From assembly GCA_000597885.1 (NCBI GenBank), contig CP004371.1, forward strand, positions 6,030,001-6,094,000: 64,000 bases of DNA. The letters are read 5' to 3'. The DNA comes from Flammeovirgaceae bacterium 311 (GTDB lineage Bacteria; Bacteroidota; Bacteroidia; Cytophagales; Cyclobacteriaceae). Position 1 is the stretch's first letter, and each line of letters opens with the position of its first letter. The position numbers and the translations under genes are program-made. This document shows, in pieces, positions 8,835-17,824 of the stretch. Under the pieces are notes generated by a model. It saw only the letters and a list, made by a program, of their open reading frames with translations, made no database searches and was not told the origin of the DNA.

Positions 8835-9269
8835 CTACTGATTTTTCAGTGCAACCAATCGCTTATATGCCTTCAGGTACTTATTGATCCTGGGTACATC
8901 TTTTTTGCTAATGGCATCGAGACGACGAACGTCCAGGTTATCAGTTAGATCATTAATTTTTACTGCTATAGCAAGCCGGTTGCACACGATCCTGTCTATG
9001 AAAGCATTGTAATCTTTGGTTTCAGATGTTTTGGTGACACAGCGAAGGGCATCCATGATTTCAGAAGAAAAGCCCTCTGTGCTTAAATCTTCAAAGGTCC
9101 AGTAAGTATCCTCCACCAGGTCATGCAGCACACCACAAATCTTTTCTTCTTCGTTCTTTCCCAGGTTCATCACCCGGAAGAGGTGCTCTACATAGGGGCT
9201 GCCGGTCTTATCTACCTGGTCTTTATGTGCCGCAACGGCAATTTCAATAGCTTTTTTAAGAGTGGACAT
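8835..9269 (-). CDS. HD-domain phosphohydrolase, RelA/SpoT hydrolase-like
   Basis: The 144-residue product covers the N-terminal half of the (p)ppGpp hydrolase domain: 'AAHKDQVDKTGSPYVEHL' (His 15 and 29), 'GVLHDLVEDTYW' (His-Asp 49-50, Glu-Asp 53-54) and 'AVKINDLTDNL' supplying the last metal Asp. It is a stand-alone small HD protein of the MESH1/SAH hydrolase type, without synthetase or regulatory domains. Likely activity is manganese-dependent hydrolysis of (p)ppGpp or a related nucleotide. It lies 42 bp after the FtsZ-like gene in the same direction. Confidence 0.8.
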   Translation of the reverse strand: MSTLKKAIEIAVAAHKDQVDKTGSPYVEHLFRVMNLGKNEEEKICGVLHDLVEDTYWTFEDLSTEGFSSEIMDALRCVTKTSETKDYNAFIDRIVCNRLAIAVKINDLTDNLDVRRLDAISKKDVPRINKYLKAYKRLVALKNQ

Positions 9270-9311
9270 AGTAATTGAAATGATGTGTTGTTAGTGCTAT
9301 CTGCTATAGAT

Positions 9312-9899
9312 TCAGGAATTAAGTTCTTCTTCGATTACATTATTGATATAGGCGCAGTAGTATTTTTCAACTTTAAGTAAAATCAGTTTCTCTAGCTTAT
9401 GAGTTTTCATCAGGTATGGCAGGTTGATGATTTGCTTTCTTAGAGGGAGCTGCTTTACAAGATTGAGATAGGGCAAGGCTCTTTTCCAGTTGAGGGATTC
9501 TTCCCAAAATGGCGTAATGAAAATCAGTAATGCATCATCAAGAATGGATTGATCTAATTCCCCAATGAATTTTGTCAGTGCAAAAGTGCATTCCTGGCTA
9601 TCTAAGTCTGTAATGAGGATCAGCCTTTCCGCTTTGATGCCGGCTGCAAGTGCCTGCAGTGATGCTTTGTTCGTTTCCCAATTCTCCAGATGATTTCTAG
9701 AGACTACTTTATATGCAAGAACATCAGACATGACCACATCTTTTGGCAGGTATGATTGAAGGTCATTGTCCTCTTCTACTACAACTTTGAACCTACTCAC
9801 TGGTGTGCCATATTCTATAGCTCGTATGGCTGTTTTCATAGCCATCCAGCCAAAGCATACTACCAGGTGGTTGTCATTTGTAGCAGCATAGTTCTTCAT
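9312..9899 (-). CDS. Diverged FtsZ/tubulin-like protein
   Basis: The 195-residue product, started at ATG 9897-9899 (MKNYAATNDNHLVVCFG), follows the order of the FtsZ GTPase domain: a first strand and loop 'LVVCFGWMAMKTAIRAIEYG', a second strand 'SRFKVVVEEDNDLQ' (compare FtsZ 'VEFIAVNTDAQAL'), then 'KAERLILITDLDSQECTFA' where FtsZ has '[20 protein letters not shown]', and 'LDDALLIFITPFWEESLNWKRA' where FtsZ has 'ILTVAVVTKPFNFEGKKRM'. The GGGTGTG signature is lost, so GTP binding is doubtful. The longer frame to 10013 overlaps the upstream gene and crosses a terminator, so I reject that start. The FtsZ relation is my reading by eye, not a search result. Confidence 0.55.
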   Translation of the reverse strand: MKNYAATNDNHLVVCFGWMAMKTAIRAIEYGTPVSRFKVVVEEDNDLQSYLPKDVVMSDVLAYKVVSRNHLENWETNKASLQALAAGIKAERLILITDLDSQECTFALTKFIGELDQSILDDALLIFITPFWEESLNWKRALPYLNLVKQLPLRKQIINLPYLMKTHKLEKLILLKVEKYYCAYINNVIEEELNS

Positions 9900-9919
9900 G
9901 GCATAATAAAATATAGATG

Positions 9920-9945
9920 AAAAAAAAGGCTCTGGATAGAGCCCC
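9920..9945 (-). terminator. Intrinsic terminator
   Basis: On the minus strand GGCTCTATCCAGAGCC forms a 6-bp GC-rich stem with a 4-base loop, followed directly by eight T. It ends the small gene at 9964-10221, so the FtsZ-like gene needs its own promoter or readthrough. Confidence 0.8.
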
Positions 9946-9963
9946 TGTTTGCTGGTAATCCTT

Positions 9964-10221
9964 TCAGTTAAAGATATACAAAATATTATGATCGAGTGAC
10001 TCAAACATCTCAAAGACTACTTCCCTTTCTGATAATCGTTCATCAAAATTGTCGGTGATGTGGTGTAGCTCTTCCATCATCATATTGCTCTTGAAGGCAA
10101 TCATAATATAAGAGTCTTCTTCTAATGGTAAGTCAGCCTCATTCAGTTCTTCTACCCTTGAGAATGGCATTTGAAAGAAGGAACGGATGGTTCTTGGCTT
10201 GTGAAATTCAAATTTGATCAT
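9964..10221 (-). CDS. Small hypothetical protein
   Basis: The 85-residue acidic product is started at ATG 10219-10221 (MIKFEFHKPRTIRSFF). The frame extends upstream, but the extra residues look non-coding. It has no signal, membrane segment or recognised domain. It lies upstream of the FtsZ-like gene in the same direction and is separated from it by a strong terminator. Confidence 0.5.
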   Translation of the reverse strand: MIKFEFHKPRTIRSFFQMPFSRVEELNEADLPLEEDSYIMIAFKSNMMMEELHHITDNFDERLSEREVVFEMFESLDHNILYIFN

Positions 10222-10481
10222 GGCTTTAATTGTTTTTTGGTTAGAATAATTTAGCCATAAGGGTAGTGGACGTTCAAAGCGGCCAAGAAAACAAAGCTGA
10301 TGCAATAGCTAGAACTAACAGGAACGTAATCTAAAAGAACCGTAGTTTGGTATCTTAATAATGTTTTATAAATAACAAAATATTACCTCTCCTTTTGAAG
10401 TCATAAACATTTAATTCTAAAAAAGATATATTGCAATTTATCCATAAATGATTTCCATCTACAGATTATAGTCAAGCATCA

Positions 10482-13400
10482 ATGAAAGGGGTTGCTTTTT
10501 TCGATATAGAGGTAGTACAGCAGCCAAAAGAGAAGATTGTGAGCATTGGGGTGTATCACGAAACGAATGCCTGGCGTACCCTTTCCCTTCATGATTTTGA
10601 GCGCTTCTGTGAAAAGGCCACGGTGCTGTGCGGCCATAATATTTTTGCACATGATATCCCTCAATTAATCAAAGCTGGCGTTTCTCCCCAATTTTCGAAG
10701 AAAGCGTTCATTGACACCCTCTATCTTTCACCTCTTTTATTTCCAAATAAACCTTACCATCGCCTCATAAAAGATTATCAGTTGATAAGCGGGCATTTTA
10801 ATAATCCTGTAGAAGATGCAAAGCTTGCCTGTATGGTGCTTGAGGAATGCCTGGAGGCTTATCACTCCCTACCGATAGACTTCAAGAGTATCTTAGCTGA
10901 TCTGCTGAAAAATCAGCCGCAATTCTCTACATTCTTCAAACTGGTAATCGACTCGAGGGAGCCTTCACTTAAAAATGAGTGTCTTGACAGTAGGATTCAT
11001 GGTCACTTCATGGGCAGAATTTGTCAGCATGCAGATCTAAATGCTATTATTCAACAGCAGCCGTTGGTACTGGGATATGCATTGTCCCTCATCAATGCCA
11101 CAGATCCTGGTTCTGTAATTCCTCCCTGGTTACTGTTCAAATTTCCTCCATTAACAGGGGTAATGCATCAGCTCAGGTCCCATTCCTGCCAACAGGCCTC
11201 TTGCCACTACTGCACCACAAATCTGTCGGCATTGGCAGGACTTCAAAAGTATTATGCGTATGAGAATTTTAGAAAGTTCAGTGAAAGGGAGCACATTCCT
11301 CTGCAGCAAGAGGTGGTGGAGGCAGCATTGCGTGGGGAGTCGCTGCTGGCAGTTTTTCCTACCGGGGGTGGTAAATCTTTAAGTTTTCAGCTTCCGGCCT
11401 TGATGAAAGGTGTGGCAAACAGGGGACTGACCGTGATCATATCTCCCTTACAGGCCCTTATGAAAGACCAGGTAGATGTGCTTCAAAATCGTTTTGATGT
11501 AACAAGTGCCGTTGCTATCAATGGCTTGCTATCTCCCCTAGAACGTGCAGATGCAATTGAAAGAGTGCGACAAGGCGGGATAAGCCTTCTCTACATTGCC
11601 CCTGAGTCTTTGCGCTCCAATACCATCCTGAAACTTCTGAAAGGCAGGTACATTGAGCGCTTCGTGATTGACGAAGCCCACTGCTTCTCCAGCTGGGGTC
11701 AGGATTTTAGGGTAGATTACCTCTACATCGGCAGGTTTCTGCGTGAATTGACAAACGCGAAAAATCTTCAGTCTGCTATTCCTGTTTCCTGTTTCACGGC
11801 CACTGCCAAGCCCGAAGTGGTGCAGGATATTATTCAGTATTTTAAGAAGGAGACTGGACTGAACCTAAAGCTCTACCAAACCAGTGCTGCGCGTAAAAAC
11901 CTTCACTTTCATGCTGCTGTTGCGGAAAGCAAGGACCATAAAATACAGCAATTGGAAGACTTGTTGCAGGAAGTGACCGAACCCGCTATTGTATATGTGA
12001 GCCGCACCAAAACGGCTGTACATGTTGCAGAAGAATTGAAAAAAAGGGGATTTAAGGCAGCCGCTTTCCATGGTAAGATGGAGCCCGATGTAAAAATCAG
12101 CACCCAGGACAATTTTATGCGGGGAGAGAATAACATCATCGTCGCTACCTCGGCCTTTGGGATGGGTGTTGATAAAGAAAATGTAAAGATGGTGGTGCAT
12201 TATGATATCTCTGACTCACTGGAAAATTATCAGCAGGAAGCAGGGCGGGCTGGTCGTAAACCAGATCTGGAAGCCCATTGCCATTTGCTGTTCGATGAGA
12301 ACGACCTGAATGAACACTTCGCTCTGCTGAACCAAACTAAACTTAGCAAAAAGGAAATAGGGCAGATCTGGAAGGCCATCAAGGACTTTAAGCGCACCAA
12401 GTTTACAAAATCAGCTTTGGAAATAGCAAAGCAAGCCGGCTGGGAAACCGATGTGATGGAGCTTGAAACACGGGTGAAAGCAGCCATTGCTGCGCTGGAA
12501 GATGTACATTATGTAAAGCGGGAGCAAAACTCTCCGAGAATTTTTGCGCAGAGTATCCTAGTCCGGAATGTTGAGGAAGCCAATAAGCTGATAAAGACTA
12601 ATGGGGAGAGATTTCCCGATAAGCTGGAACAGGATGCCATCAGGATTTACCAGTACCTGATTTCCCGAGAGGATACTATGATTGACTATCTTTCCGACGA
12701 CCTGGGTATCCATAAAGAGACGGTGGTGCGGATCCTGCTGCACTTCAAGGAGTTAGGCCTGCTGGGTGATACCCGCGACCTAACTGCCTTGATCAACCCA
12801 GCGAGAAGTGAAAAAAGTACAGAACGCTGTTACCAGCGTAGCATTCGGCTAGAGGAGGCACTGATTGCTTTTCTGATGCCTGTAGAAGAAGTACATACCC
12901 TTAAAATTAGTCTAAGAGAGTGCAATGAAAAACTAATAGAAGGAGGATGTGAAAGCAGCTCTGTAGAATCCATCCGCAATCTACTCCAATACTGGGAACA
13001 TCAACAGTGGATTCGCAAAGAACGGCTGGAGGCGCACCACATGGTTTACAGCCTCCAGTTCAGATTAAATCGGCCGGCAATTCAGGAAAAATTTAGCGCC
13101 AGAAAGGCACTGGCTGCTGAGGTGGTTCGCTGGCTATCCAAAGAAAATATTGGCAAAGTAGCCAGCAAAGAAAAGCGGGAAGAAGCAGCGCAGCAGTTTT
13201 CAATGCTGGAGATGAAAACTCAGATTGAAGCTCAAAATATCTTCTTAGCAAAAGCTTCCCTGGTAGAATACGAATCCATCCTGCTCTATCTGCACTTTAT
13301 AGGGGCTATCAAGCTGGAAGGGGGACTTTTTGTGCTTTACAATCCCATGACAATTGTCCGGGAGGAAAAAAATCCATTAAAACAGTATACGAATGAGGAT

Positions 13401-15308
13401 TACGCCAAACTCGAAAAGCACTACGAAAAGAAGGTAGAGCAAATCCACATCATTGGCGAATATGCACGAAAGCAACTTCGCAATCATATTGAAGCACTTA
13501 GATTCGTGGATGATTACTTTCGCCTCAGCTATGATCATTTTATTAACACGTATTTCGGAGGAAAAAAAGTAAATCTCAAACAGCCGATAACTGATAAGAA
13601 ATTCAAAGAGATCTTTGGCAGGCTCTCCCAGGAACAGTTAGCCGTAGTTAAAGACAATAAGAATAACAAAATTCTGGTCGGAGCAGGACCTGGCAGCGGT
13701 AAAACAAGGGTACTCGTACACAAGGTAGCCTCTTTACTGATGATGGAGGACGTAAAGCCTGAACAGTTTCTGATGCTTACCTTTTCCCGACCAGCAGCGA
13801 CTGAATTTAAAGAACGTTTGTATGAGCTCATTGGAAAGCCCGCCTTTCAAGTAGACATCTTCACCTATCATGGTTTAGCATTTCAGCTATTGGGACGCGT
13901 GGGTGATCTCAATAAATCTGAAGAGGTGATTCAGCAGGCTACAGAGGCACTTCGGAAGGAAGAGATTCAAGCAGATCGTATCAAGTGTAAGAGCGTGGTG
14001 GTGGTAGATGAGTACCAGGATATCAACCAGCAGGAATATGAATTTCTAAACCAGATTACCGCACTTGCCGATGAGGTACGGGTAATTGTGGTAGGCGACG
14101 ACGACCAAAATATTTATGAATTCCGGGGATCATCATTGGTATACATGCGCAGCTTTGTGGAAGAACAGCAGGCAAAGCAATACCTCCTCAGCAAGAACTA
14201 TAGAGCTAAAGCTAATCTGGTAGCATTCTCTAACCAGTTTCTGGGGTTATTCCGATCTGAACGTCTTAAAGCCGGACTTCCTCTCACGGCTGAAGCAACT
14301 GCCAATGGTTTATTGCAGATTACCCTTCATTCGAACAATTCAAACCTCATCACTCCGCTGGTTCAGGATTTGGTAGATCGTGGGCTACAGGGTACCACGG
14401 CAGTACTTACTTATACCAATGAGGAAGCCATGTTGGTACAACATCTGCTAAAACAGGCGAATGTTCCTGCCCGGCTCATTGCGGCTCAGGATGGATTTTC
14501 TCTAAGGCAGCTCCTTGAGCTGAAATGTTTCTCCATTTACCTTCACCAGGAGGTAAATCAGGAGCTAGGGTTTATTTCGCAGGTATTATGGGAGAGAAGT
14601 CGTGAGAAGATAGAGCGGCAGTTTAGTGAATCAGCAGATTTACCCCTGGTATTAGAGGTGATTAAAGGCTTCGAACGAGATTTTGGTAAGCGCAAGTTTT
14701 GGTCCGACTGGCTAGCCTATCTACAGGAGGTTAAAACTGAGAATTTTGCTTTTCCGGACGCAAACAGGGTGCTGGTGTCTACCATGCACAAAGCTAAGGG
14801 CAAAGAGTTTGACCATGTATTTTTATTGTTGCAGCGTTATCCCTTAACTACGGAATCCAAAAAGCGGGTTGTATATGTAGCGATCACCAGAGCAAAGGAA
14901 AGTCTGCATATTCATACTGATCAAAGCTATTTCAATAAGTTTAGTGTGCAGGATCTCCAGATCTTCAGAAACAATGAAATTTATCCAGCACCTCAAGAAA
15001 TAGAATTAGAATTAGGCATGTCTGATGTTTGGCTCGGTCTGTTTAAACAGCCTAAGGTTATCAATCTGGTGAAAGAGCTAAGGGCAGGAAAGGTTTTGGA
15101 AACACCTTTAGCGCTAACTAATGGCTTGGCCGTTCATCAACAATGTGTCGTAAAGTTCTCCTCAAAGTTCAAAGAAAAGCTAACACAGCTAGAAGCGCAG
15201 GGATACAAATGCCGCAGGGCAGAAGTGGCACACATCGTAGTGTGGTATTGTGAAGAAGAGAATAAGGAGTTTCGGGTAGTGTTGCCTAGATTGTTTTTGG
15301 AGCACTAA
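10482..15308 (+). CDS. DnaQ-like exonuclease / RecQ helicase / UvrD helicase fusion
   Basis: This 1608-residue protein fuses three enzymes. Residues 1-135 are DEDD exonuclease-like: 'FFDIE' (7-10), 'CGHNIFAHDIPQL' (about 50-62) and 'VEDAKLACMVLEE'. About residues 265-640 are a RecQ helicase: Walker A 'FPTGGGKS' near 295, 'VIDEAHCFSSWGQDFR' near 396, 'AFGMGVDKENV' and 'YQQEAGRAGRK'. A helical region resembling RecQ C-terminal winged helices follows. About residues 1040-1490 are a UvrD-type superfamily 1 helicase: 'VGAGPGSGKTR' near 1068, 'VVVDEYQDINQQEYEF' near 1176, 'VGDDDQNIYEFRGSS' and 'STMHKAKGKEFDHVF' near 1432. All key ATPase motifs are intact. A cytosolic DNA-repair or phage-defence role is likely. 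The length is about 2.5 times that of ordinary RecQ. Confidence 0.9.
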   Translation: MKGVAFFDIEVVQQPKEKIVSIGVYHETNAWRTLSLHDFERFCEKATVLCGHNIFAHDIPQLIKAGVSPQFSKKAFIDTLYLSPLLFPNKPYHRLIKDYQLISGHFNNPVEDAKLACMVLEECLEAYHSLPIDFKSILADLLKNQPQFSTFFKLVIDSREPSLKNECLDSRIHGHFMGRICQHADLNAIIQQQPLVLGYALSLINATDPGSVIPPWLLFKFPPLTGVMHQLRSHSCQQASCHYCTTNLSALAGLQKYYAYENFRKFSEREHIPLQQEVVEAALRGESLLAVFPTGGGKSLSFQLPALMKGVANRGLTVIISPLQALMKDQVDVLQNRFDVTSAVAINGLLSPLERADAIERVRQGGISLLYIAPESLRSNTILKLLKGRYIERFVIDEAHCFSSWGQDFRVDYLYIGRFLRELTNAKNLQSAIPVSCFTATAKPEVVQDIIQYFKKETGLNLKLYQTSAARKNLHFHAAVAESKDHKIQQLEDLLQEVTEPAIVYVSRTKTAVHVAEELKKRGFKAAAFHGKMEPDVKISTQDNFMRGENNIIVATSAFGMGVDKENVKMVVHYDISDSLENYQQEAGRAGRKPDLEAHCHLLFDENDLNEHFALLNQTKLSKKEIGQIWKAIKDFKRTKFTKSALEIAKQAGWETDVMELETRVKAAIAALEDVHYVKREQNSPRIFAQSILVRNVEEANKLIKTNGERFPDKLEQDAIRIYQYLISREDTMIDYLSDDLGIHKETVVRILLHFKELGLLGDTRDLTALINPARSEKSTERCYQRSIRLEEALIAFLMPVEEVHTLKISLRECNEKLIEGGCESSSVESIRNLLQYWEHQQWIRKERLEAHHMVYSLQFRLNRPAIQEKFSARKALAAEVVRWLSKENIGKVASKEKREEAAQQFSMLEMKTQIEAQNIFLAKASLVEYESILLYLHFIGAIKLEGGLFVLYNPMTIVREEKNPLKQYTNEDYAKLEKHYEKKVEQIHIIGEYARKQLRNHIEALRFVDDYFRLSYDHFINTYFGGKKVNLKQPITDKKFKEIFGRLSQEQLAVVKDNKNNKILVGAGPGSGKTRVLVHKVASLLMMEDVKPEQFLMLTFSRPAATEFKERLYELIGKPAFQVDIFTYHGLAFQLLGRVGDLNKSEEVIQQATEALRKEEIQADRIKCKSVVVVDEYQDINQQEYEFLNQITALADEVRVIVVGDDDQNIYEFRGSSLVYMRSFVEEQQAKQYLLSKNYRAKANLVAFSNQFLGLFRSERLKAGLPLTAEATANGLLQITLHSNNSNLITPLVQDLVDRGLQGTTAVLTYTNEEAMLVQHLLKQANVPARLIAAQDGFSLRQLLELKCFSIYLHQEVNQELGFISQVLWERSREKIERQFSESADLPLVLEVIKGFERDFGKRKFWSDWLAYLQEVKTENFAFPDANRVLVSTMHKAKGKEFDHVFLLLQRYPLTTESKKRVVYVAITRAKESLHIHTDQSYFNKFSVQDLQIFRNNEIYPAPQEIELELGMSDVWLGLFKQPKVINLVKELRAGKVLETPLALTNGLAVHQQCVVKFSSKFKEKLTQLEAQGYKCRRAEVAHIVVWYCEEENKEFRVVLPRLFLEH

Positions 15309-15559
15309 TTTTTTTGTGGCTTCTAGATCTAGATCATCGCACAATCTATTAGAGAGAAATAAAAGCTAAATCATGATTAGTATTATTTTAACTTTAAATA
15401 CGGTGAAGATGCCATACTAGGTATTGCTCCTTGCTAGATTGGTCATTATCAGCGAAATAGGGGGAAGTATTTACGATATATCCATTGCTTACTTTTTTAA
15501 TCTTTTTAAGTATTAGTATATTAGTGAAGGTTCAGAGAATATTTATCATCATTATTTCA

Positions 15560-16459
15560 ATGTACATTCCATATTCACAAAGAAACATTCAATCATCTGA
15601 TGTTTATTTTTATGATCGTATTCCGGTAGCTCTTAGAAATCAGATAATACATATTTTAAGAGATAGTGTGCCCAAGATTGTCCAGGTATATGCAGAGGAT
15701 GATGAGAAATTTTACAAGATGGTTAGTAGAAAACTCGCTGAAGAACATGGAATGAAAGAGCTTCCTAGTGGCATGTATTGGAGTAACCGTAATGATGTAG
15801 AAAACTACTTTACTGAATTAGATAATATTGACTACTGCTTAGATGTCATTGAAATTGCCTTCTACCATTTAGTGGCGTTTGCAAAAAATAAAGTGGAAGA
15901 AGTTGCATCTAATGCTGTAAAACGTTTAAATGTAAGATTCAAACAGCACGGCTTGGGCTACCAATTAGAAAATAATGTGATTATAAAAGTAGATTCAGAG
16001 CAAGTACATGCTGAGGCAATCAAACCTGCTATAAAACTCTTACAACAGAATGATTTTAATTCTGCCAATGATGAGTTCATGGGGGCTTTTGAACATTATC
16101 GGCATGGGCGACATAAAGAAAGTATAGCAGAAGCAAATAAGGCTTTAGAAACTACTCTTAAAACTATATGCTTTCAAAATAATTGGACATATGATCAGCA
16201 TAGGGATACAGCGAGCAAGTTGTTTGCAATATGCTTTGAAAAAGGCTTGGTGCCTGCTTATATGCAGGACCATTATACTGGGCTGAGAAAGACACTTGAG
16301 GCTGGAGTGCCTACTATTCGCAATAAAACTAGTGGACATGGTCAAGGACCAAAACCAACGGATGTTCCAGAATTTATGGTGAGCTATGTATTAAACTTGA
16401 CTGCTTCCGCAATCAAATTTTTGGTTGAGTCTCATATAGAATATAAACATCAGATCTGA
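15560..16459 (+). CDS. STM4504/CBY_0614-family abortive-infection-like protein
   Basis: The 299-residue product starts at ATG 15560 (MYIPYSQRNIQSSDVYFYDR). The frame also extends 25 hydrophobic codons upstream, which I regard as non-coding. The N-terminal half fits the STM4504/CBY_0614 pattern ('YDRIPVALRNQIIHILRDSV', 'LDNIDYCLDVIEIAFYHL'). The C-terminal half has an Abi-C-like region ending 'PTIRNKTSGHGQGPKPTDVP', similar to the R-N-x(4)-H-G motif of HEPN-type Abi domains. A toxin-like ribonuclease role in phage defence is inferred from that motif. It lies 251 bp after the large fusion helicase in the same direction. Confidence 0.7.
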   Translation: MYIPYSQRNIQSSDVYFYDRIPVALRNQIIHILRDSVPKIVQVYAEDDEKFYKMVSRKLAEEHGMKELPSGMYWSNRNDVENYFTELDNIDYCLDVIEIAFYHLVAFAKNKVEEVASNAVKRLNVRFKQHGLGYQLENNVIIKVDSEQVHAEAIKPAIKLLQQNDFNSANDEFMGAFEHYRHGRHKESIAEANKALETTLKTICFQNNWTYDQHRDTASKLFAICFEKGLVPAYMQDHYTGLRKTLEAGVPTIRNKTSGHGQGPKPTDVPEFMVSYVLNLTASAIKFLVESHIEYKHQI

Positions 16460-16539
16460 GTGATCTGATTGCTTGTTGATTATGAAGTTCTTGAACAAAT
16501 AGATCGTCTATTAAATCCAAATGTACATGATGATAATAT

Positions 16540-16577
16540 GTGAGGGTATGAAAGAGGCGCTACGATATTGCCTCTTT
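16540..16577. repeat. Partial copy 2 of the 4671 inverted repeat
   Basis: The sequence gtgagggtatgaaagaggcg, then ctacgatattgcctcttt, matches the reverse complement of the repeat at 4671-4719 with few changes. The distal arm is lost where the sequence becomes A-rich. It lies 30 bp left of the IS481-type element but is not part of its inferred terminus. Confidence 0.65.
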
Positions 16578-16607
16578 AAAAAAATCTAAAATCTTGGTAA
16601 GTTGCTA

Positions 16608-17721
16608 TTGTCGTCATGCTGGTGGGAATGTGGGTAAGTCTTGCTGGGCAAAAGTGCGGAAGGGAGTTATCCATATTTCCACCAGCTGGTTCTGCTTGGC
16701 ACCTCAGTTACTTACCATATGAATACACAGGCTCAACAAATCAGGGCCAGAGAAAACTGGCTTAAGCTTTACCAGGAATTAGGCTCTATTACCAAAACTG
16801 CCCGTCGCTGCGGCATTGCCCGTTCAACCTTGCATAGATGGCTTACGCGCTTCAAGGAAGAAGGAAAAGAAGGGCTAAAGGATAAGTCAAAAAAGCCTCA
16901 CAGGTTGGCCAGGCTAAAAGTCACTGATGAACAAGAACAGCTAATTCTACAAATTAGAAGGCAGTATTCTTACGGCCAGAAGCGTATCAGCACGCATTTA
17001 TTGCGCCATCATCAAATCAAGCTTTCTACCACCACTGTTTGGCGCATCCTTCAAAAACATCAGGTAGCACCTGTAAAAAAGCAGCGTAGGCATATCAAAC
17101 GCAAAAGGTATAATCGCCCTGTTCCAGGTGACAGGGTGCAGATGGATGTAACTAAGGTGGGCCCTAAAATCTACCAGTTCACAGCCATTGATGATTGTAC
17201 CCGCTTAAGGGTACTGCGGTTGTATCCAAACAAGACTTTGAACAGCTCCCTTTCTTTTCTTCAAGAGGTGATTAAGACCTTTCCTTTTCCTATTCAGCGC
17301 ATTCAAACTGACTGGGGCACAGAGTTCTTTAACTATGATTTTCAGGAAGTTCTAGCCGAAAACTACATCAAATTCCGCCCCATAAAACCTCGTAGTCCGC
17401 ATTTAAATGGAAAGGTTGAACACTCACAGCAAACTGATAAAGAGGAATTCTATGCTCTGCTGGATAAAAAGGATCAGCAGCTTGATTGGAAGCAGGCTCT
17501 GGCCCAATGGGAGAGCTTTTACAATCAGGAAAGGCTACACTCTTCCCTCCATGGCAAAACACCATGGGAGAAATTCCTGGAGGTAAAATCCACCATACCC
17601 ACTCTAGAGCAGATACAACATCAATATCAGCAAAAGAAAGAAACCATTCGTGCTCGGAATAGCTATATTTTCCAATGGCAGAAAAAAAATAATATGGCTT
17701 AACTCTCTGGGACTACGACAA
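16608..17721 (+). mobile_element. IS481-family insertion sequence
   Basis: An element of about 1.1 kb contains one transposase gene. Tentative ends are TTGTCGT at 16608-16614 and its complement ACGACAA at 17715-17721, with further partial matching inward (tgctgg against tcccag). CTA flanks both ends (16605-16607 and 17722-17724), possibly a 3-bp target duplication. The ends are short and imperfect, so boundaries are uncertain by some tens of bases. Confidence 0.65.
16719..17702 (+). CDS. IS481-family transposase
   Basis: The 327-residue product starts at ATG 16719 (MNTQAQQIRARENW); the open frame begins 78 bp earlier without a better start. An N-terminal helix-turn-helix ('SITKTARRCGIARSTLHRWL') and an HTH_29-like region precede an rve integrase core with the DDE residues in 'VQMDVTKVGP', 'IQTDWGTEFF' and 'KVEHSQQTDKEEF'. 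The protein looks complete, so the element may be active. Confidence 0.88.
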   Translation: MNTQAQQIRARENWLKLYQELGSITKTARRCGIARSTLHRWLTRFKEEGKEGLKDKSKKPHRLARLKVTDEQEQLILQIRRQYSYGQKRISTHLLRHHQIKLSTTTVWRILQKHQVAPVKKQRRHIKRKRYNRPVPGDRVQMDVTKVGPKIYQFTAIDDCTRLRVLRLYPNKTLNSSLSFLQEVIKTFPFPIQRIQTDWGTEFFNYDFQEVLAENYIKFRPIKPRSPHLNGKVEHSQQTDKEEFYALLDKKDQQLDWKQALAQWESFYNQERLHSSLHGKTPWEKFLEVKSTIPTLEQIQHQYQQKKETIRARNSYIFQWQKKNNMA

Positions 17722-17824
17722 CTACTGAGGTTCCATCTTTCTCAACAATGGTTATACTCTAAAATATCAGCTACACTCTCCAGATAAAGAAAGTAGATGT
17801 TCTTCAATTTGATATGCCTGCAAA

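Noticed and set aside
9900-10013. N-terminal extension of the FtsZ-like gene
   Set aside because: It crosses an intrinsic terminator and overlaps the upstream gene; the ATG at 9897-9899 gives a natural start.
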